64,000 nt of DNA from Nonomuraea basaltis (lineage in GTDB: Bacteria; Actinomycetota; Actinomycetes; Streptosporangiales; Streptosporangiaceae): the NCBI RefSeq assembly GCF_005893125.1, contig NZ_VCJS01000042.1, positions 1-64,000 of the forward strand, given 5' to 3'. Made by a program: the position numbers and the translations under genes. Below the pieces are notes generated by a model. The model ran no database searches, had not been told where the DNA came from, and was given only the letters and a program-made list of their open reading frames with translations. This document shows, piece by piece, positions 1 through 8,706 of this stretch (within the stretch, counting starts at the first letter, position 1; each line of letters starts with the position of its first letter).

Positions 1-1372
1 GCGTGGGGGTCGGCTGGGTGAGGGCGGCGGCGTCCAACTTGAGCCTGGGTGTGCTGGCGGTCGTGTAAGTGATCGACTTGCCGGTGGTCTTCATCCGGGA
101 GATGAGCTCGCCGATGCTGGTGGCAGGAAATTTCTGGCGGAGTACGGCCAGCGCTCCGGTCACATGCGGAGCGGCCATCGAGGTGCCGCTCATCGTTCCC
201 CACTTGGCGCCGGGAATCGAGGAGAGGATCTGGGTACCGGGAGCCAGCACGTCCAGCAGGAGACCTCGGTTGCTGAAGGTGGAGACGGCGTCGTCATCGG
301 TGGTGCTCCCCACCGTGACGGCCGAGGAGACGCAGGCGGGAGCGGTGACCGCGTCGCCGTACCCGTTGTTCCCGGCTGCGATCACCGTGGCTACGCCCGC
401 CTCCAGCAGGATGTCGATGATTTCCTTGCGCACGTCCGTCTCGCAGGCCGCGGTCCACCGGCCACCGCCCAGGCTCAGGTTGGCGGCCACCACCGGGATG
501 CCGGACTCCTTGAGCTCCAGGACCTTCTCCAGGGCGAGGAGCTGAGCACTGGTGAAGCTCAGCACGCACGGCGCGGCACCCGCACCGCAGAAGTCCTCGG
601 AGTCGAACTTGCTGAACACCTGGATCGCGACCAGGCCGGCGCCGGGGGCCACGCCGGCCGGCGGGGCTCCGCTGACGTTCGCGCCTTTGCCGACGGCGAT
701 GCCGGCCACGTGGGTTCCGTGGTCGCAGTCGAGGTCGGCGGCCGCGCACGGCCCCTGATCGGAGTCGGCCGCTCCGGTGCCCTCCTGCTCGTCCTCACCG
801 CTGGGGCAGAGGCTGGAGGCGCCGTAGTCGACGTCGGAGGGAGAGAAGCAGGCCTCGGCGACCACCCGGCCGGCGAGGAAGGGGTGATTGCGTGCCACCC
901 CGGTGTCCAGGACGGCCACCGCGCCGCCGGCGCCGGTCAGGCCCGCGGCTCTGGTCTTGTCGGCGCCGATCAGGGGGATGCTCTCGGCGAGGACCGGCGG
1001 GACGGGGACGTCCTCGGTGACGCTCACCACGCCGGCCTGCGCGGCCAGGCGGTCCAGGCCGGCGGCGTCGACCCGCATGGTGACCACGGGAAGGCGGGAG
1101 AAGGTCGTCAGGGTCGTGCCGGCGGCGGCCGCGTCGAGAAGCTGGGCCCGGGACTGGGTGAGCACGTTGACGCGGATCTTGCGGTTGTCGGTCGTCTTCT
1201 TCCGCAATACGGGATCGATGACGGGGGAATCTACGGCTTTTGTGGCTACGTCGGTCGGTGTGGGCGTAGGGGTTGCCGACGCGGTTTGGGCGCCCGTGAA
1301 TGCCGTGACAGTTAACGCCAGAATGATGGCCAGGGACCTCACGGATGCTACGGAGGATAGAGACCTTTTCAT
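1..1372 (-). CDS. Secreted subtilisin-like serine protease (S8), 3' end beyond window
   Basis: Exported endopeptidase of the subtilisin (S8) family. The ATG at 1372 begins a signal peptide (MKRSLSS followed by a hydrophobic core and TASA), then a Thr/Pro-rich stretch. All three catalytic residues are visible in the correct family contexts: Asp in AVLDTGV near residue 153, His in HGTHVAGIA near 215 and Ser in GTSMAAPHV near 393. The reading frame stays open to base 1, about 457 codons, and the last residues (LKLDAAAL) look like the end of the catalytic domain, so little is probably missing. A purine-rich AAGGCG lies about 12 bases upstream of the start. It is the last gene of an apparent three-gene minus-strand set, 35 bp after the small membrane protein. 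The family is certain from the motifs; the substrate is unknown. Confidence 0.92.
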   Translation of the reverse strand, partial: MKRSLSSVASVRSLAIILALTVTAFTGAQTASATPTPTPTDVATKAVDSPVIDPVLRKKTTDNRKIRVNVLTQSRAQLLDAAAAGTTLTTFSRLPVVTMRVDAAGLDRLAAQAGVVSVTEDVPVPPVLAESIPLIGADKTRAAGLTGAGGAVAVLDTGVARNHPFLAGRVVAEACFSPSDVDYGASSLCPSGEDEQEGTGAADSDQGPCAAADLDCDHGTHVAGIAVGKGANVSGAPPAGVAPGAGLVAIQVFSKFDSEDFCGAGAAPCVLSFTSAQLLALEKVLELKESGIPVVAANLSLGGGRWTAACETDVRKEIIDILLEAGVATVIAAGNNGYGDAVTAPACVSSAVTVGSTTDDDAVSTFSNRGLLLDVLAPGTQILSSIPGAKWGTMSGTSMAAPHVTGALAVLRQKFPATSIGELISRMKTTGKSITYTTASTPRLKLDAAALTQPTPT

Positions 1373-1407
1373 GGCAGTATTTCGCCTTATCTATCGAAAC
1401 CTGTGCG

Positions 1408-1785
1408 TTATCGAATACGTGGGCCGCGGAGCAGCAGCCACAACAGCCAGGCCTGGAACACGCCGCACCCCACCAGCGCGATGAGCAGGACATCGCCATC
1501 CGGGGCGTTCTCCCCGATGCCGAAAAGCGCCGGAAGGATGACCAGCAGCGAGGTGGGCAAGGTGATGACCACCAGCACCACGCCCGGCCCGATGGGAGCG
1601 CCGGACGTCACGGAGACGTACTCCGCGACTCCCGCCGTGACCACCACGACGGCGAGATAGGAACCGGCGGCCAGCGCCGCTCTCCTGTCATTCCCGCGGC
1701 TGCGGATTCTCGTGCCGATCCAGCTCACCCGGGACCTCCGTGAAAGGGACCGGATGACGGTCGCCCGCCATCCGGTCATGGTCAC
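1408..1785 (-). CDS. Small membrane protein (SCO4225-like)
   Basis: A 125-residue protein with a basic N-terminus and about three hydrophobic helices (roughly residues 37-58, 67-90 and 97-120), so an inner-membrane protein. It resembles the SCO4225 family of small actinobacterial membrane proteins in size and layout, but this is recognition by eye. The GTG start at 1785 lies 10 bp after the stop of the phospholipase gene and the stop is 35 bp before the protease gene, which suggests co-transcription. No catalytic motif is visible and no function can be assigned. Confidence 0.6.
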   Translation of the reverse strand: MTMTGWRATVIRSLSRRSRVSWIGTRIRSRGNDRRAALAAGSYLAVVVVTAGVAEYVSVTSGAPIGPGVVLVVITLPTSLLVILPALFGIGENAPDGDVLLIALVGCGVFQAWLLWLLLRGPRIR

Positions 1786-1794
1786 TTGCCTGCG

Positions 1795-3423
1795 TCAGGT
1801 CCTGTCCGCGCCATTCTTGGGCTTACCGAGGGACACCCCTACGCGGTAGATGACGGCCCACCGAAGGCAGCTCGGCCTGGAGAGGATGATGTACTTGGGG
1901 CAGGTCTTGCTGACGAGCGTGGTGAAGAACAGGTTGTCCACGTTTTTCTCTTGGTTCCGGTCGAGGTACCACCTGTAGCCCTTGTAGGTGTTCCCGATCA
2001 GGCCATAGCCGTAGTCGTGCATGTCACAGGCCACGCGATAGTCGAACTTGTAGAACAGATTCCAGCGGGGCTGGTCCGGCGCCGACGTGCAGTGGTCGTA
2101 GTTGATGCCGACGACGCGGAAGCCGGTGGGGGTGTTCTTGAAGTACGGGTTGTGCCAGCCGTTGTGCGCCACCTTCGTCGCGCAGCCGTACTTCGTGTAC
2201 CACATCCAGTTCCGGACGGTGGAGCAGTAGCTGGGGGAGGACAGAATCCCGTCGATGTCGGGGTTGGGGAAGTCGGCGGGGTCCGGTTCGGTGTCGTTGG
2301 GGTCGAATGTTCCTGCCGGCCCGGCCAGCGCGTCGGTGGCGCTCGGGCGGTCGGGCTCGGTGTTGGTCACGACGGGGGCGGCGCTGTCCGCCGGGAAGGA
2401 CACGTCCCAGGCGCCCAGGTCGAGGGAGTCGATCTCGGACAGGCGGCCGGCCGCGTCGTAGGCGTAGGTCTCCTCCTGGGTGCCGCTGCTGGGGTCGCTC
2501 GTCGAACGGAGCCAGCCCGACAGGTCGTAGTCGAAGTCGGCCACGGTCTTCGGCGCCTCGGAGCCGGAGACGAGCGTGATCTCCTTGACCTGGCCGGCGT
2601 AGTCGCCGAAGGAGCCGGAGGTGGCCGTCGTGGTGGTCGCGTAGTGGAGCGTCACCGTCTCTTCGGGCTTCTCACCGACGGCCGGCTCCTTGACGGTGCT
2701 GATGCGCCCCGCGGAGTCGTAGGTCAGCGAGGTCGTGCCGTACGCGCTGGTCCCGAAACCGGCGACCCGCCAGTTGTCGCCCTGGAGCGCGCCCAGCCTG
2801 GTCCAGGTGTAGGTGGGGGTCAGCTCGGCCGCGGAGAGCGCGGCGCCGCTGTCGTTGGCGAAGGTGTCGTCGCCCTCATCCGTGTCCGTGCTCGTCTTGA
2901 GGGTCTCCACGATCGTGGTGCGCAGTTCCCCGGCCGACGCGTCCCACTTGGTCGTCTCGGTGATCTTCGAGCCGTCGGTGGCCTCGTACTTCTGGACGCC
3001 GCCGCCGGAGGGGAAGGAGACGCTGCTCGTCAGCGCGTAGCGGGTCGAGGTGCCGCCGTCCAGCTCGGTGACGACGACGGCGTCGCTCTGGACCTCCAGC
3101 TTCCTGGTGATCGTGCCGCCGAGGATCTCGGCCTGCCAGCCCGGGCCGAAGACGCCCAGCTCGGGGCGGGACTCTGGGGCGGTCTCCGGCTTGGCCAGGC
3201 CGCTGTCCACGACGGTCACGTCGTGACGCCGGCCGATCGCGCCCGCCGCCACGTCCACTTCGTGCAGCTCGTAGGTGTTGGATTCGGGGAAGTAGAGGCC
3301 GGGGCCGATCTCCTGGACCGGGACCGTCGGCGCTTCCTCGACGGTCTCGGCGGCGGCTGCCGGCGCGGCGAGCAGGGGAAGCAGTACCGCCGCGACCGCG
3401 GCGGCTAACGTTAACCTGCGCAA
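1795..3423 (-). CDS. Secreted YD-repeat protein with C-terminal phospholipase A2 domain
   Basis: The start is a TTG at 3423 with GAGGAG six bases upstream. It gives a classical signal peptide (MRRLTLAAAVAAVLL... ending AAPAAAA) and a protein of about 542 residues. The middle carries RHS/YD-like repeats such as YDSAGRIS, YDLSGWLR and YDAAGRLSE. The C-terminal 120 residues hold a prokaryotic phospholipase A2 domain: the active-site helix reads VACDMHDYGYGL, with the catalytic His-Asp pair and several cysteines for disulfides nearby. Actinobacterial PLA2 enzymes are secreted, calcium-dependent lipases; attachment to YD repeats recalls polymorphic toxin architecture, but no toxin processing site is obvious. 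It is the first gene of the minus-strand set and is divergent from the SARP regulator, with SARP-like boxes in the shared promoter region. The longer reading frame reaching further upstream lacks a sensible start. Confidence 0.85.
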   Translation of the reverse strand: MRRLTLAAAVAAVLLPLLAAPAAAAETVEEAPTVPVQEIGPGLYFPESNTYELHEVDVAAGAIGRRHDVTVVDSGLAKPETAPESRPELGVFGPGWQAEILGGTITRKLEVQSDAVVVTELDGGTSTRYALTSSVSFPSGGGVQKYEATDGSKITETTKWDASAGELRTTIVETLKTSTDTDEGDDTFANDSGAALSAAELTPTYTWTRLGALQGDNWRVAGFGTSAYGTTSLTYDSAGRISTVKEPAVGEKPEETVTLHYATTTTATSGSFGDYAGQVKEITLVSGSEAPKTVADFDYDLSGWLRSTSDPSSGTQEETYAYDAAGRLSEIDSLDLGAWDVSFPADSAAPVVTNTEPDRPSATDALAGPAGTFDPNDTEPDPADFPNPDIDGILSSPSYCSTVRNWMWYTKYGCATKVAHNGWHNPYFKNTPTGFRVVGINYDHCTSAPDQPRWNLFYKFDYRVACDMHDYGYGLIGNTYKGYRWYLDRNQEKNVDNLFFTTLVSKTCPKYIILSRPSCLRWAVIYRVGVSLGKPKNGADRT

Positions 3424-3479
3424 GCTTGTCTCCTCACAGGTGCTTCTCGGTGTTCCTCCGAGATCGTCGCGACCCCGCC

Positions 3480-3508
3480 TGGCAGGCGGATGGCAGCTCG
3501 CTGGCACG
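3480..3508. promoter_or_regulatory. Candidate SARP operator, array 1 (three TGGCA heptamers, 11-bp period)
   Basis: TGGCAGG at 3480, TGGCAGC at 3491 and TGGCACG at 3502 repeat at exactly 11 bp. SARP/AfsR-type activators bind direct heptamer repeats with 11-bp spacing, one per helical turn. The array starts about 57 bp upstream of the TTG start of the phospholipase gene and about 150 bp upstream of the SARP gene. Confidence 0.65.
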
Positions 3509-3562
3509 GTTGTCAGGAATTCCCTTCACCGATTGACCCGCCCGGTTGACGCACCCGGTTTG

Positions 3563-3587
3563 GCTGATCATTGTGTGATTGATCAGC
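3563..3587. promoter_or_regulatory. Inverted repeat GCTGATCA-N9-TGATCAGC
   Basis: Two perfect 8-base arms (3563-3570 and 3580-3587) flank a 9-base spacer in the divergent phospholipase/SARP promoter region, followed by a run of A. Its position between the two heptamer arrays suggests an extra operator; the binding protein is unknown. Confidence 0.4.
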
Positions 3588-3615
3588 AAAAAAGCAGCAT
3601 TGTGCCACGCGCTTC

Positions 3616-3644
3616 TGGCATCCGGCTGGCAACTCGATGGCACC
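3616..3644. promoter_or_regulatory. Candidate SARP operator, array 2 (three TGGCA heptamers, 11-bp period)
   Basis: TGGCATC at 3616, TGGCAAC at 3627 and TGGCACC at 3638, again exactly 11 bp apart and in the same orientation as array 1. The array ends 17 bp before the GTG start of the SARP gene, just before its ribosome binding site, so binding here would more likely block or autoregulate that gene than activate a promoter downstream of it. Confidence 0.6.
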
Positions 3645-3661
3645 AGAAAGGTGAGCAGTCG

Positions 3662-6469
3662 GTGAAGATCAAACTGCTTGGCCCGCTGGAGATCCGCGAC
3701 GACCTGGACATGCTGATACCGGTCACGTCCGCCAAACAACGCATCATTCTCGCGGCGCTCGCGTTCCGCCTCGGCGAGGTCGTCCCCGTCGAGCACCTCG
3801 TGGACTGCTTATGGGACGGTGAGCCGCCCTTGACGGCACGGGAAACCGTGCACAGCCATGTCATGCGCCTGCGCAAGCTCCTCGCGACTTCGCAGGTCCT
3901 CGTCACCCAGCCGGGTGGTTACATGCTGAACGTGGACAGGTGCGACGTGGACACGGCGCAGGTCCGGCGCCTGCGCGCGCGAGCCGCCCAGGCCGCCGCG
4001 GGCATGAACCAGCAAGGGCAGTCCGCGTTACTCCGGGACGCGCTCGCCCTGTGGCGCGGCGAGCCGATGACCGGCATCGACTCCGAGGTGCTGCGGGCGC
4101 ACTACGTCCGGGCATGGGAGGACACCTGGTCCCAGATGATGGAGGAATGCGTCGACGCCGAGCTCGCGCTGGGCCGGCACGCCTCGCTCGTCGGCGAACT
4201 GCGCTTCCTCGTCGCCAGCCACCCGTTGCGTGAACGGTTCCACGGCCAGCTCATGCTGGCGCTGAACGCTTCCGGCCAGCGGGCCGAGGCCCTGCGGGTC
4301 TACCAGGAAGTCCGGCGCGTGCTGATCGAAGAGCTGGGCATCGAGCCGGGCGAATACCTTCGTGAGGTTCACCGGCAAGTTCTGAACGCCTCGCCCGAGC
4401 CCTCTTCGATGTCGCCTGCCCTGTTGCCTCTGGACGTCTACGGATTCGTCGGACGCGACCCCGAGATGGAGCGGCTCGACGCGATCCTGGCCGCCGCCGA
4501 CGAGCAGCCCACCGCGGTCGTCGTCACCGTGTTGTCGGGAGCGGCCGGAGTGGGGAAGACAGCCTTGGCCGTGCACTGGGCACACCATGTCAGTAAACGT
4601 TTCCCGGACGGCCAGCTGTACGTCAATCTCCGGGGTTTCGACCCGACCGGATCGCCGATGAGCCCTGCCGAGGCGATGCGAAGCCTCCTGGAGTCGCTGG
4701 GCGTGCCACCCGAACGGGTGCCCGCCGGCCTGGCCGCCCAGACCGGCCACTACCGGAGCATGCTCGCCGGACGCCGGGTCCTGATCGTGCTCGACAACGC
4801 CCGCGACTCCGAGCAGGTTCGTCCACTCCTGCCGGGTTCGCCGGGCTGCCTGGTCCTGGTGACCAGCCGTAGCCAGCTGTTCGGGCTCGTGGCGATGGAA
4901 GGCGCCCACCCGCTGTTCCTCAAGCTGCTGCCCGTCTCGGACGCACGCAAGCTGATGGCCAGGCGTCTGGGCGCGAACCGGGTGGTCGACGAGGCCGCCG
5001 CGGCGGAGGAGATCATCAGGCGCTGCGCGAGACTTCCCCTGGCCATCGCGATCGTGGCGTCCCGGGCGGCGAGCAACCCCGACGTCTCGCTGTCCGCTCT
5101 GGTCACCGAACTGGACGACGCCTACCTGGACGTTTTCGATGGCGGCGAACCGATGACCCAGATCCGTACCGTGTTCTCGTGGTCCTACCACGCGCTCACC
5201 GCCGACACCGCCCAGCTGTTCCGGCTGCTCGGTTCCCACCCCGGCCCCGAGATCACCACGCCGGCCGCCGCCAGCCTCGTAGGCGTGTCCCTGACCCAGA
5301 CGCGTCCCTTGCTGGCCGAGCTGACGCGCATGCACCTGCTCACCCAGCACGCTCACGGCCGCTACGCCTTCCATGACCTGCTGCGGGCCTACGCCGCCGA
5401 GCTCGCGACCACCCACGAGGTCGAGTCCGAACGGCAGGCCGCTCTCCACCGGCTGCTGGATCACTACGTGCACACCGCACACCACTCGGCCCGGCTGCTC
5501 AACGTCCATCAGAACCCTCTGCTCCTGGCGCCGCCCCAGCCGGGGGTCGTCCTGTCGGCGCCGACCGACCACGCGCAGGCATGGGAATGGTTCAAGGCCG
5601 AGCATCCGGTCCTGATGGCGGCCGTCTCTCTTGCTGCGCAGTCAGGGTTCGACACGCATTTGTGGCAGCTTGCATGGCTTTTGAATGATTTTCTGGACCG
5701 GCAGGGTCGATGGCGTGAACAGGCAGGACTCCAGGAGTCAGGCCTGGAGGCCGCCCGCCGTACGGGTGACAAGATCGGACAGGCGCACGCCTACCGGAAT
5801 CTCGGGTGGGCTCTCACCAAGCTGAGCCGCTATGACGACGCCCTCGGGCATTTCCAGTCCGCACTCCAGCTCTACGGCGACCTGGGCAACCTCACCGGCG
5901 CCGCGCACACCCACGGGAACATGTCGGGAGTGCTCGAACGGCAGGGACGTCACCGGGAGGCGCTCAGCCACGCCAAGCAGGCGCTTGACCTCTACCAGCG
6001 GACCAACCATCAGGCCGGGCAGGCGAGGGCGCTCAACGCGGTCGGCTGGCACTACACGTTGCTCGGCGAGCATCCCAAGGCCCTCGCCTACTGCCGGCAG
6101 GCGCTCGACCTGCAGTATCTTACGGGTGACCTCCACGGCCAAGCAGCGACATGGGACAGCCTGGGCCACATCCATCATCATCTCCAGCAGCACGAGCAGG
6201 CCATCGACTGCTACCGGCAGAGCCTGGAGCTGTTCCGGCACGCGGGCGACCTGTGCAGCGTGGCCGGAACGCTCACCCGGCTGGGTGACAGCCACCAGAA
6301 GCTGGGCGAGGGTGAGTCTGCCCGGCTCATCTGGGGCGACGCGCTGCGGATCTTCGAGGAGCTCGACCACCCTGACGCCCAGCGGGTCAGGGCGAGCCTC
6401 GCGGGACTGCCGGACCGGGGTTCCATCGTTCATGAGCACATCACTCGATCGGCTGGTTTGCCCTTGTGA
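3662..6469 (+). CDS. AfsR/SARP-family regulator with NB-ARC ATPase and TPR domains
   Basis: A large transcriptional regulator of the AfsR class, about 935 residues from the GTG at 3662, chosen because VKIKLLGPLEI is the canonical SARP N-terminus and AAAGGTGAG precedes it; the open frame extends 74 codons further upstream without merit. Domains in order: OmpR-type winged helix (about 1-95, including the VHSHVMRLRKLL recognition region), bacterial transcriptional activation domain (100-245), NB-ARC ATPase from VYGFVGRD with a Walker A GAAGVGKTALA near residue 295, and a run of tetratricopeptide repeats (about 705-910, for example ALGHFQSALQLY). Such proteins integrate signals through the ATPase/TPR part and activate promoters with 11-bp heptamer repeats, which are present just upstream. 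The likely target is the divergent secreted phospholipase/protease set; this is inferred from position only. Confidence 0.93.
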   Translation: MKIKLLGPLEIRDDLDMLIPVTSAKQRIILAALAFRLGEVVPVEHLVDCLWDGEPPLTARETVHSHVMRLRKLLATSQVLVTQPGGYMLNVDRCDVDTAQVRRLRARAAQAAAGMNQQGQSALLRDALALWRGEPMTGIDSEVLRAHYVRAWEDTWSQMMEECVDAELALGRHASLVGELRFLVASHPLRERFHGQLMLALNASGQRAEALRVYQEVRRVLIEELGIEPGEYLREVHRQVLNASPEPSSMSPALLPLDVYGFVGRDPEMERLDAILAAADEQPTAVVVTVLSGAAGVGKTALAVHWAHHVSKRFPDGQLYVNLRGFDPTGSPMSPAEAMRSLLESLGVPPERVPAGLAAQTGHYRSMLAGRRVLIVLDNARDSEQVRPLLPGSPGCLVLVTSRSQLFGLVAMEGAHPLFLKLLPVSDARKLMARRLGANRVVDEAAAAEEIIRRCARLPLAIAIVASRAASNPDVSLSALVTELDDAYLDVFDGGEPMTQIRTVFSWSYHALTADTAQLFRLLGSHPGPEITTPAAASLVGVSLTQTRPLLAELTRMHLLTQHAHGRYAFHDLLRAYAAELATTHEVESERQAALHRLLDHYVHTAHHSARLLNVHQNPLLLAPPQPGVVLSAPTDHAQAWEWFKAEHPVLMAAVSLAAQSGFDTHLWQLAWLLNDFLDRQGRWREQAGLQESGLEAARRTGDKIGQAHAYRNLGWALTKLSRYDDALGHFQSALQLYGDLGNLTGAAHTHGNMSGVLERQGRHREALSHAKQALDLYQRTNHQAGQARALNAVGWHYTLLGEHPKALAYCRQALDLQYLTGDLHGQAATWDSLGHIHHHLQQHEQAIDCYRQSLELFRHAGDLCSVAGTLTRLGDSHQKLGEGESARLIWGDALRIFEELDHPDAQRVRASLAGLPDRGSIVHEHITRSAGLPL

Positions 6470-6673
6470 CCCGTTGTCGGCGTACTGCTGAATGTGCAGA
6501 GCCGAGTACGGTCAGCGCCACGTTGAGGTCATGCGGGCCGGCCGGAACCGCGCGAAGGCACTGACCGGCTCCTCCGACCAGCGGATGCCGATACAGGTAG
6601 CGTCCGTGTCCTTTGTCCTTCACCTTCGTCATGATTATTCCATAGGTCGTTTGCCGTCTATCGACATCCGGAA

Positions 6674-6709
6674 CATTAGACGGCTACTCATTAGCCATCA
6701 AATCATTAG
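6674..6709 (+). repeat. Three CATTAG repeats at exact 15-bp spacing
   Basis: CATTAG occurs at 6674, 6689 and 6704. The repeats sit directly upstream of the ribosome binding site of a short plus-strand open frame at the left edge of the mobile element. They could be an operator of the interrupted host gene or part of an attachment site. Confidence 0.4.
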
Positions 6710-6717
6710 CCGGGCAG

Positions 6718-8451
6718 CTATTCTGGAGGCATGACCGAGATCCTCGACCTGATGACCATCACCCACAAGGCGGTACGCGCTCTGGCCGAGGAATCGGTCC
6801 TCGGACACACTTTGGTACATGATCGTCCAAGCTCTGCTTGGGCGATCACTGTTTTGTCGCCAGGATCGTAGGTCAGGCGAAGGCCCAGTCGCCCATACGC
6901 CTCAGCCTTGTCTTGAGGATCTGCGCTACGAAGCACCTTCCTCATGTCGCCGAGCATCCGAATCATGGTGGCGATCTCTTTCTCTGTGAGTCGTCTAGGC
7001 ATGCTGCCGATCACCTGGTCCAAGCGCATCTGCTCGACCTTTCGCTTGGCCTCTGTCTCGGCGATCCACCCGGCCACGACCGCGGGATCGCTTCCCGCAT
7101 CCACCAGTGCCCGGTACGAGGCGAGCTTCCGCTCACACTCCGCCACAGCCTGCCGGGCTGACTCGACAGCGGCGAGACGATGGTCGTCGGCAAGTTGCGC
7201 GTCAGTCATGGCTTGGATCGTTTCTGGCAAGCGCGCTGGATCGAACACGGTCGCCAGCCAGTCATCCAAGGGCTCGACGATCAGCTCTTCCCGGACATAG
7301 ACCGAACGCGGGTGCTCGACGCTGTTGGCCTGGGCGTACTCCCGCGGAAACACGCAGCGGTAATGCGGCTTACCGTTGTTCCAGCTTCCCTGCATCCGTC
7401 GTTCACAGACGCCGCAGAAGATCAGACCACGGAAGATGTACGGCCGAGGCGTCTGGCGCGGCTTCCGGCCTTCTTGACGCGTTCCAGGCGTGGCAAGCAG
7501 CGCCTGGACATCGCCGAAGGTCTTCTCGTCCACAAGCGCCTCGTGTACGGGCTGTTCGGACCAGATCCAGTCCTCCGGGTTGTTCCAACGCAGCTTGGTC
7601 ATGTGACCGAGAGCAACGTCGTTCACGTCGATCAGCACTTCGTCCTTGTGCTGGCGGCTCCACACCTGTCGCCCCGTGTAGCGGGGGTTGAGGAGAATCG
7701 CCCGGACCGCGTACTTGGACCATGCAACCCCGCTGCGGTGCGAGTTCCGCCCCCGGTCGTAGGCGGACGGGCACAGGATTCCGTCGCGGGTCAGCCCTTC
7801 AGCGATCGCGAGCAGACCCATCCCGCCGAGGAACTCCGCGAAGATCCGTTGAACCACCGGCGCTGTCACCGGATCGGGCTCCAGGCGATGCAGGCGTTTT
7901 CCATCTGCGGCCTTGCCTGGGTTGGGATGAGGTCCCGCGTCCATCAAGCGATACCCGTATGGCGGCCGTCCCCCCAGGTAGCGGCCTTCCAACTGGGCGA
8001 GAGCGGCCATAGACGAACGGACCCTGAGTTTGATCCGATTCCTTTCGCCTTTGCTGATCCCGCCGAACATGGACATGATCAGCTCGTGTGCTTCGTTGGC
8101 GGGATCGATCGGCCCGCCGACCTCGGGCACCCACAGAGGCACGCCGTAGTGCTCGAACAGTGGGAAAGTCAGACCGAACTGATTGCCGTAGAACGCCCGC
8201 TGGGGCTCGCCCACCACCACGGCGTCGAACCCGCGGTCCGGCATGGCGAGTTACCCCAGCAGGAGGGCGGCCTGGGGCCGTCTCAACGGCGGTATCGAGC
8301 GCGACTTGTCCACATCGAAGAACTCCGCCACGATCCGGCCTCCACGAGGCTCTACGAGCGCTTTGGCGCGGCTGATCTGCCACGCCCGCGAGGCTTCGGG
8401 GTCCTGCCGGTCCTCCGTCGAGCACCGGCCCCAGAACGCCAACTCGATCAC
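6718..8451 (-). pseudogene. Large serine recombinase/integrase, interrupted by an in-frame TAA
   Basis: Site-specific recombinase of the large serine family, presumably the integrase of the mobile element. The true start is the GTG at 8451 with AGGAG upstream (MIELAFWGRCSTEDRQDPE), which supplies the catalytic-domain N-terminus. A TAA at 8251-8253 interrupts the frame; the frame then resumes without any shift (MPDRGFDAVVVGEPQRAFYG, SKGERNRIK). The expected Glu codon GAA at this site would need one G-to-T change to give TAA. The rest is complete: recombinase domain, zinc-ribbon (FCGVCERRM ... YRCVFP) and a coiled coil. Re-initiation at the internal ATG (8244) would lack the catalytic serine. 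The last ~30 residues after SCTKVCPR probably read into flanking DNA, so attL may lie near 6790-6815. A palindrome (GATCGTCCAAGC / GCTTGGGCGATC, 6821-6847) overlaps the 3' end. Confidence 0.8.
6731..6871 (+). pseudogene. 5' stub of a host gene interrupted at the element's left junction (putative)
   Basis: An open frame with a strong ribosome binding site (CTGGAGGC, then ATG at 6731) gives MTEILDLMTITHKAVRAL and continues for about 20 more codons before running antisense into the recombinase gene and stopping at 6871. The first 25 residues look like a genuine helical N-terminus, after which the sequence is only the complement of the recombinase C-terminus. The simplest reading is a chromosomal gene cut by integration, with the junction near 6790-6815. 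The product is not recognised. Confidence 0.35.
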
Positions 8452-8464
8452 TCAGCTCTCCTAA

Positions 8465-8706
8465 TGAGTTCTGGGAGTAAGCCATCCGGCAGACTCCGTG
8501 GTGGATAGTGGCCGCCGGTAGGTGAGCACTCTGCTCTCCCGGACGTTGAGTCCTGACGAAAGAGCGTGCCCCTGCCGGTTGGTCGGGAGAGTTGATCGCT
8601 GATGGGATGTCGTGCCCGCCCGTATGCGGCGTGAGCACTGCTTCATTAGGTCGCCGATGGTTCTCCTGCGGGCCGCTGACCAGCAAAGACAAACACAGGA
8701 GGACGG
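8465..8706 (+). ncRNA. Candidate bridge-RNA region of the IS110 left end
   Basis: There is no coding sequence between the left edge of the IS and the GTG start at 8707. Members of the IS110 group encode a structured bridge RNA in this position that pairs with target and donor DNA. I see a ~240-bp non-coding stretch of suitable size, but have not folded it or identified the guide loops. Confidence 0.4.

Noticed and set aside
164-1315. Long plus-strand open frame opposite the subtilisin gene
   Set aside because: Antisense frame of a clear S8 protease; composition is typical of GC-rich shadow frames.
6441-6632. 63-codon minus-strand frame between the SARP gene and the element edge
   Set aside because: No ribosome binding site or family resemblance, and it overlaps the SARP 3' end.
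6821-6847. Hairpin GATCGTCCAAGC/GCTTGGGCGATC as a terminator
   Set aside because: It lies inside the recombinase coding region and lacks a T-run; noted only within that entry.
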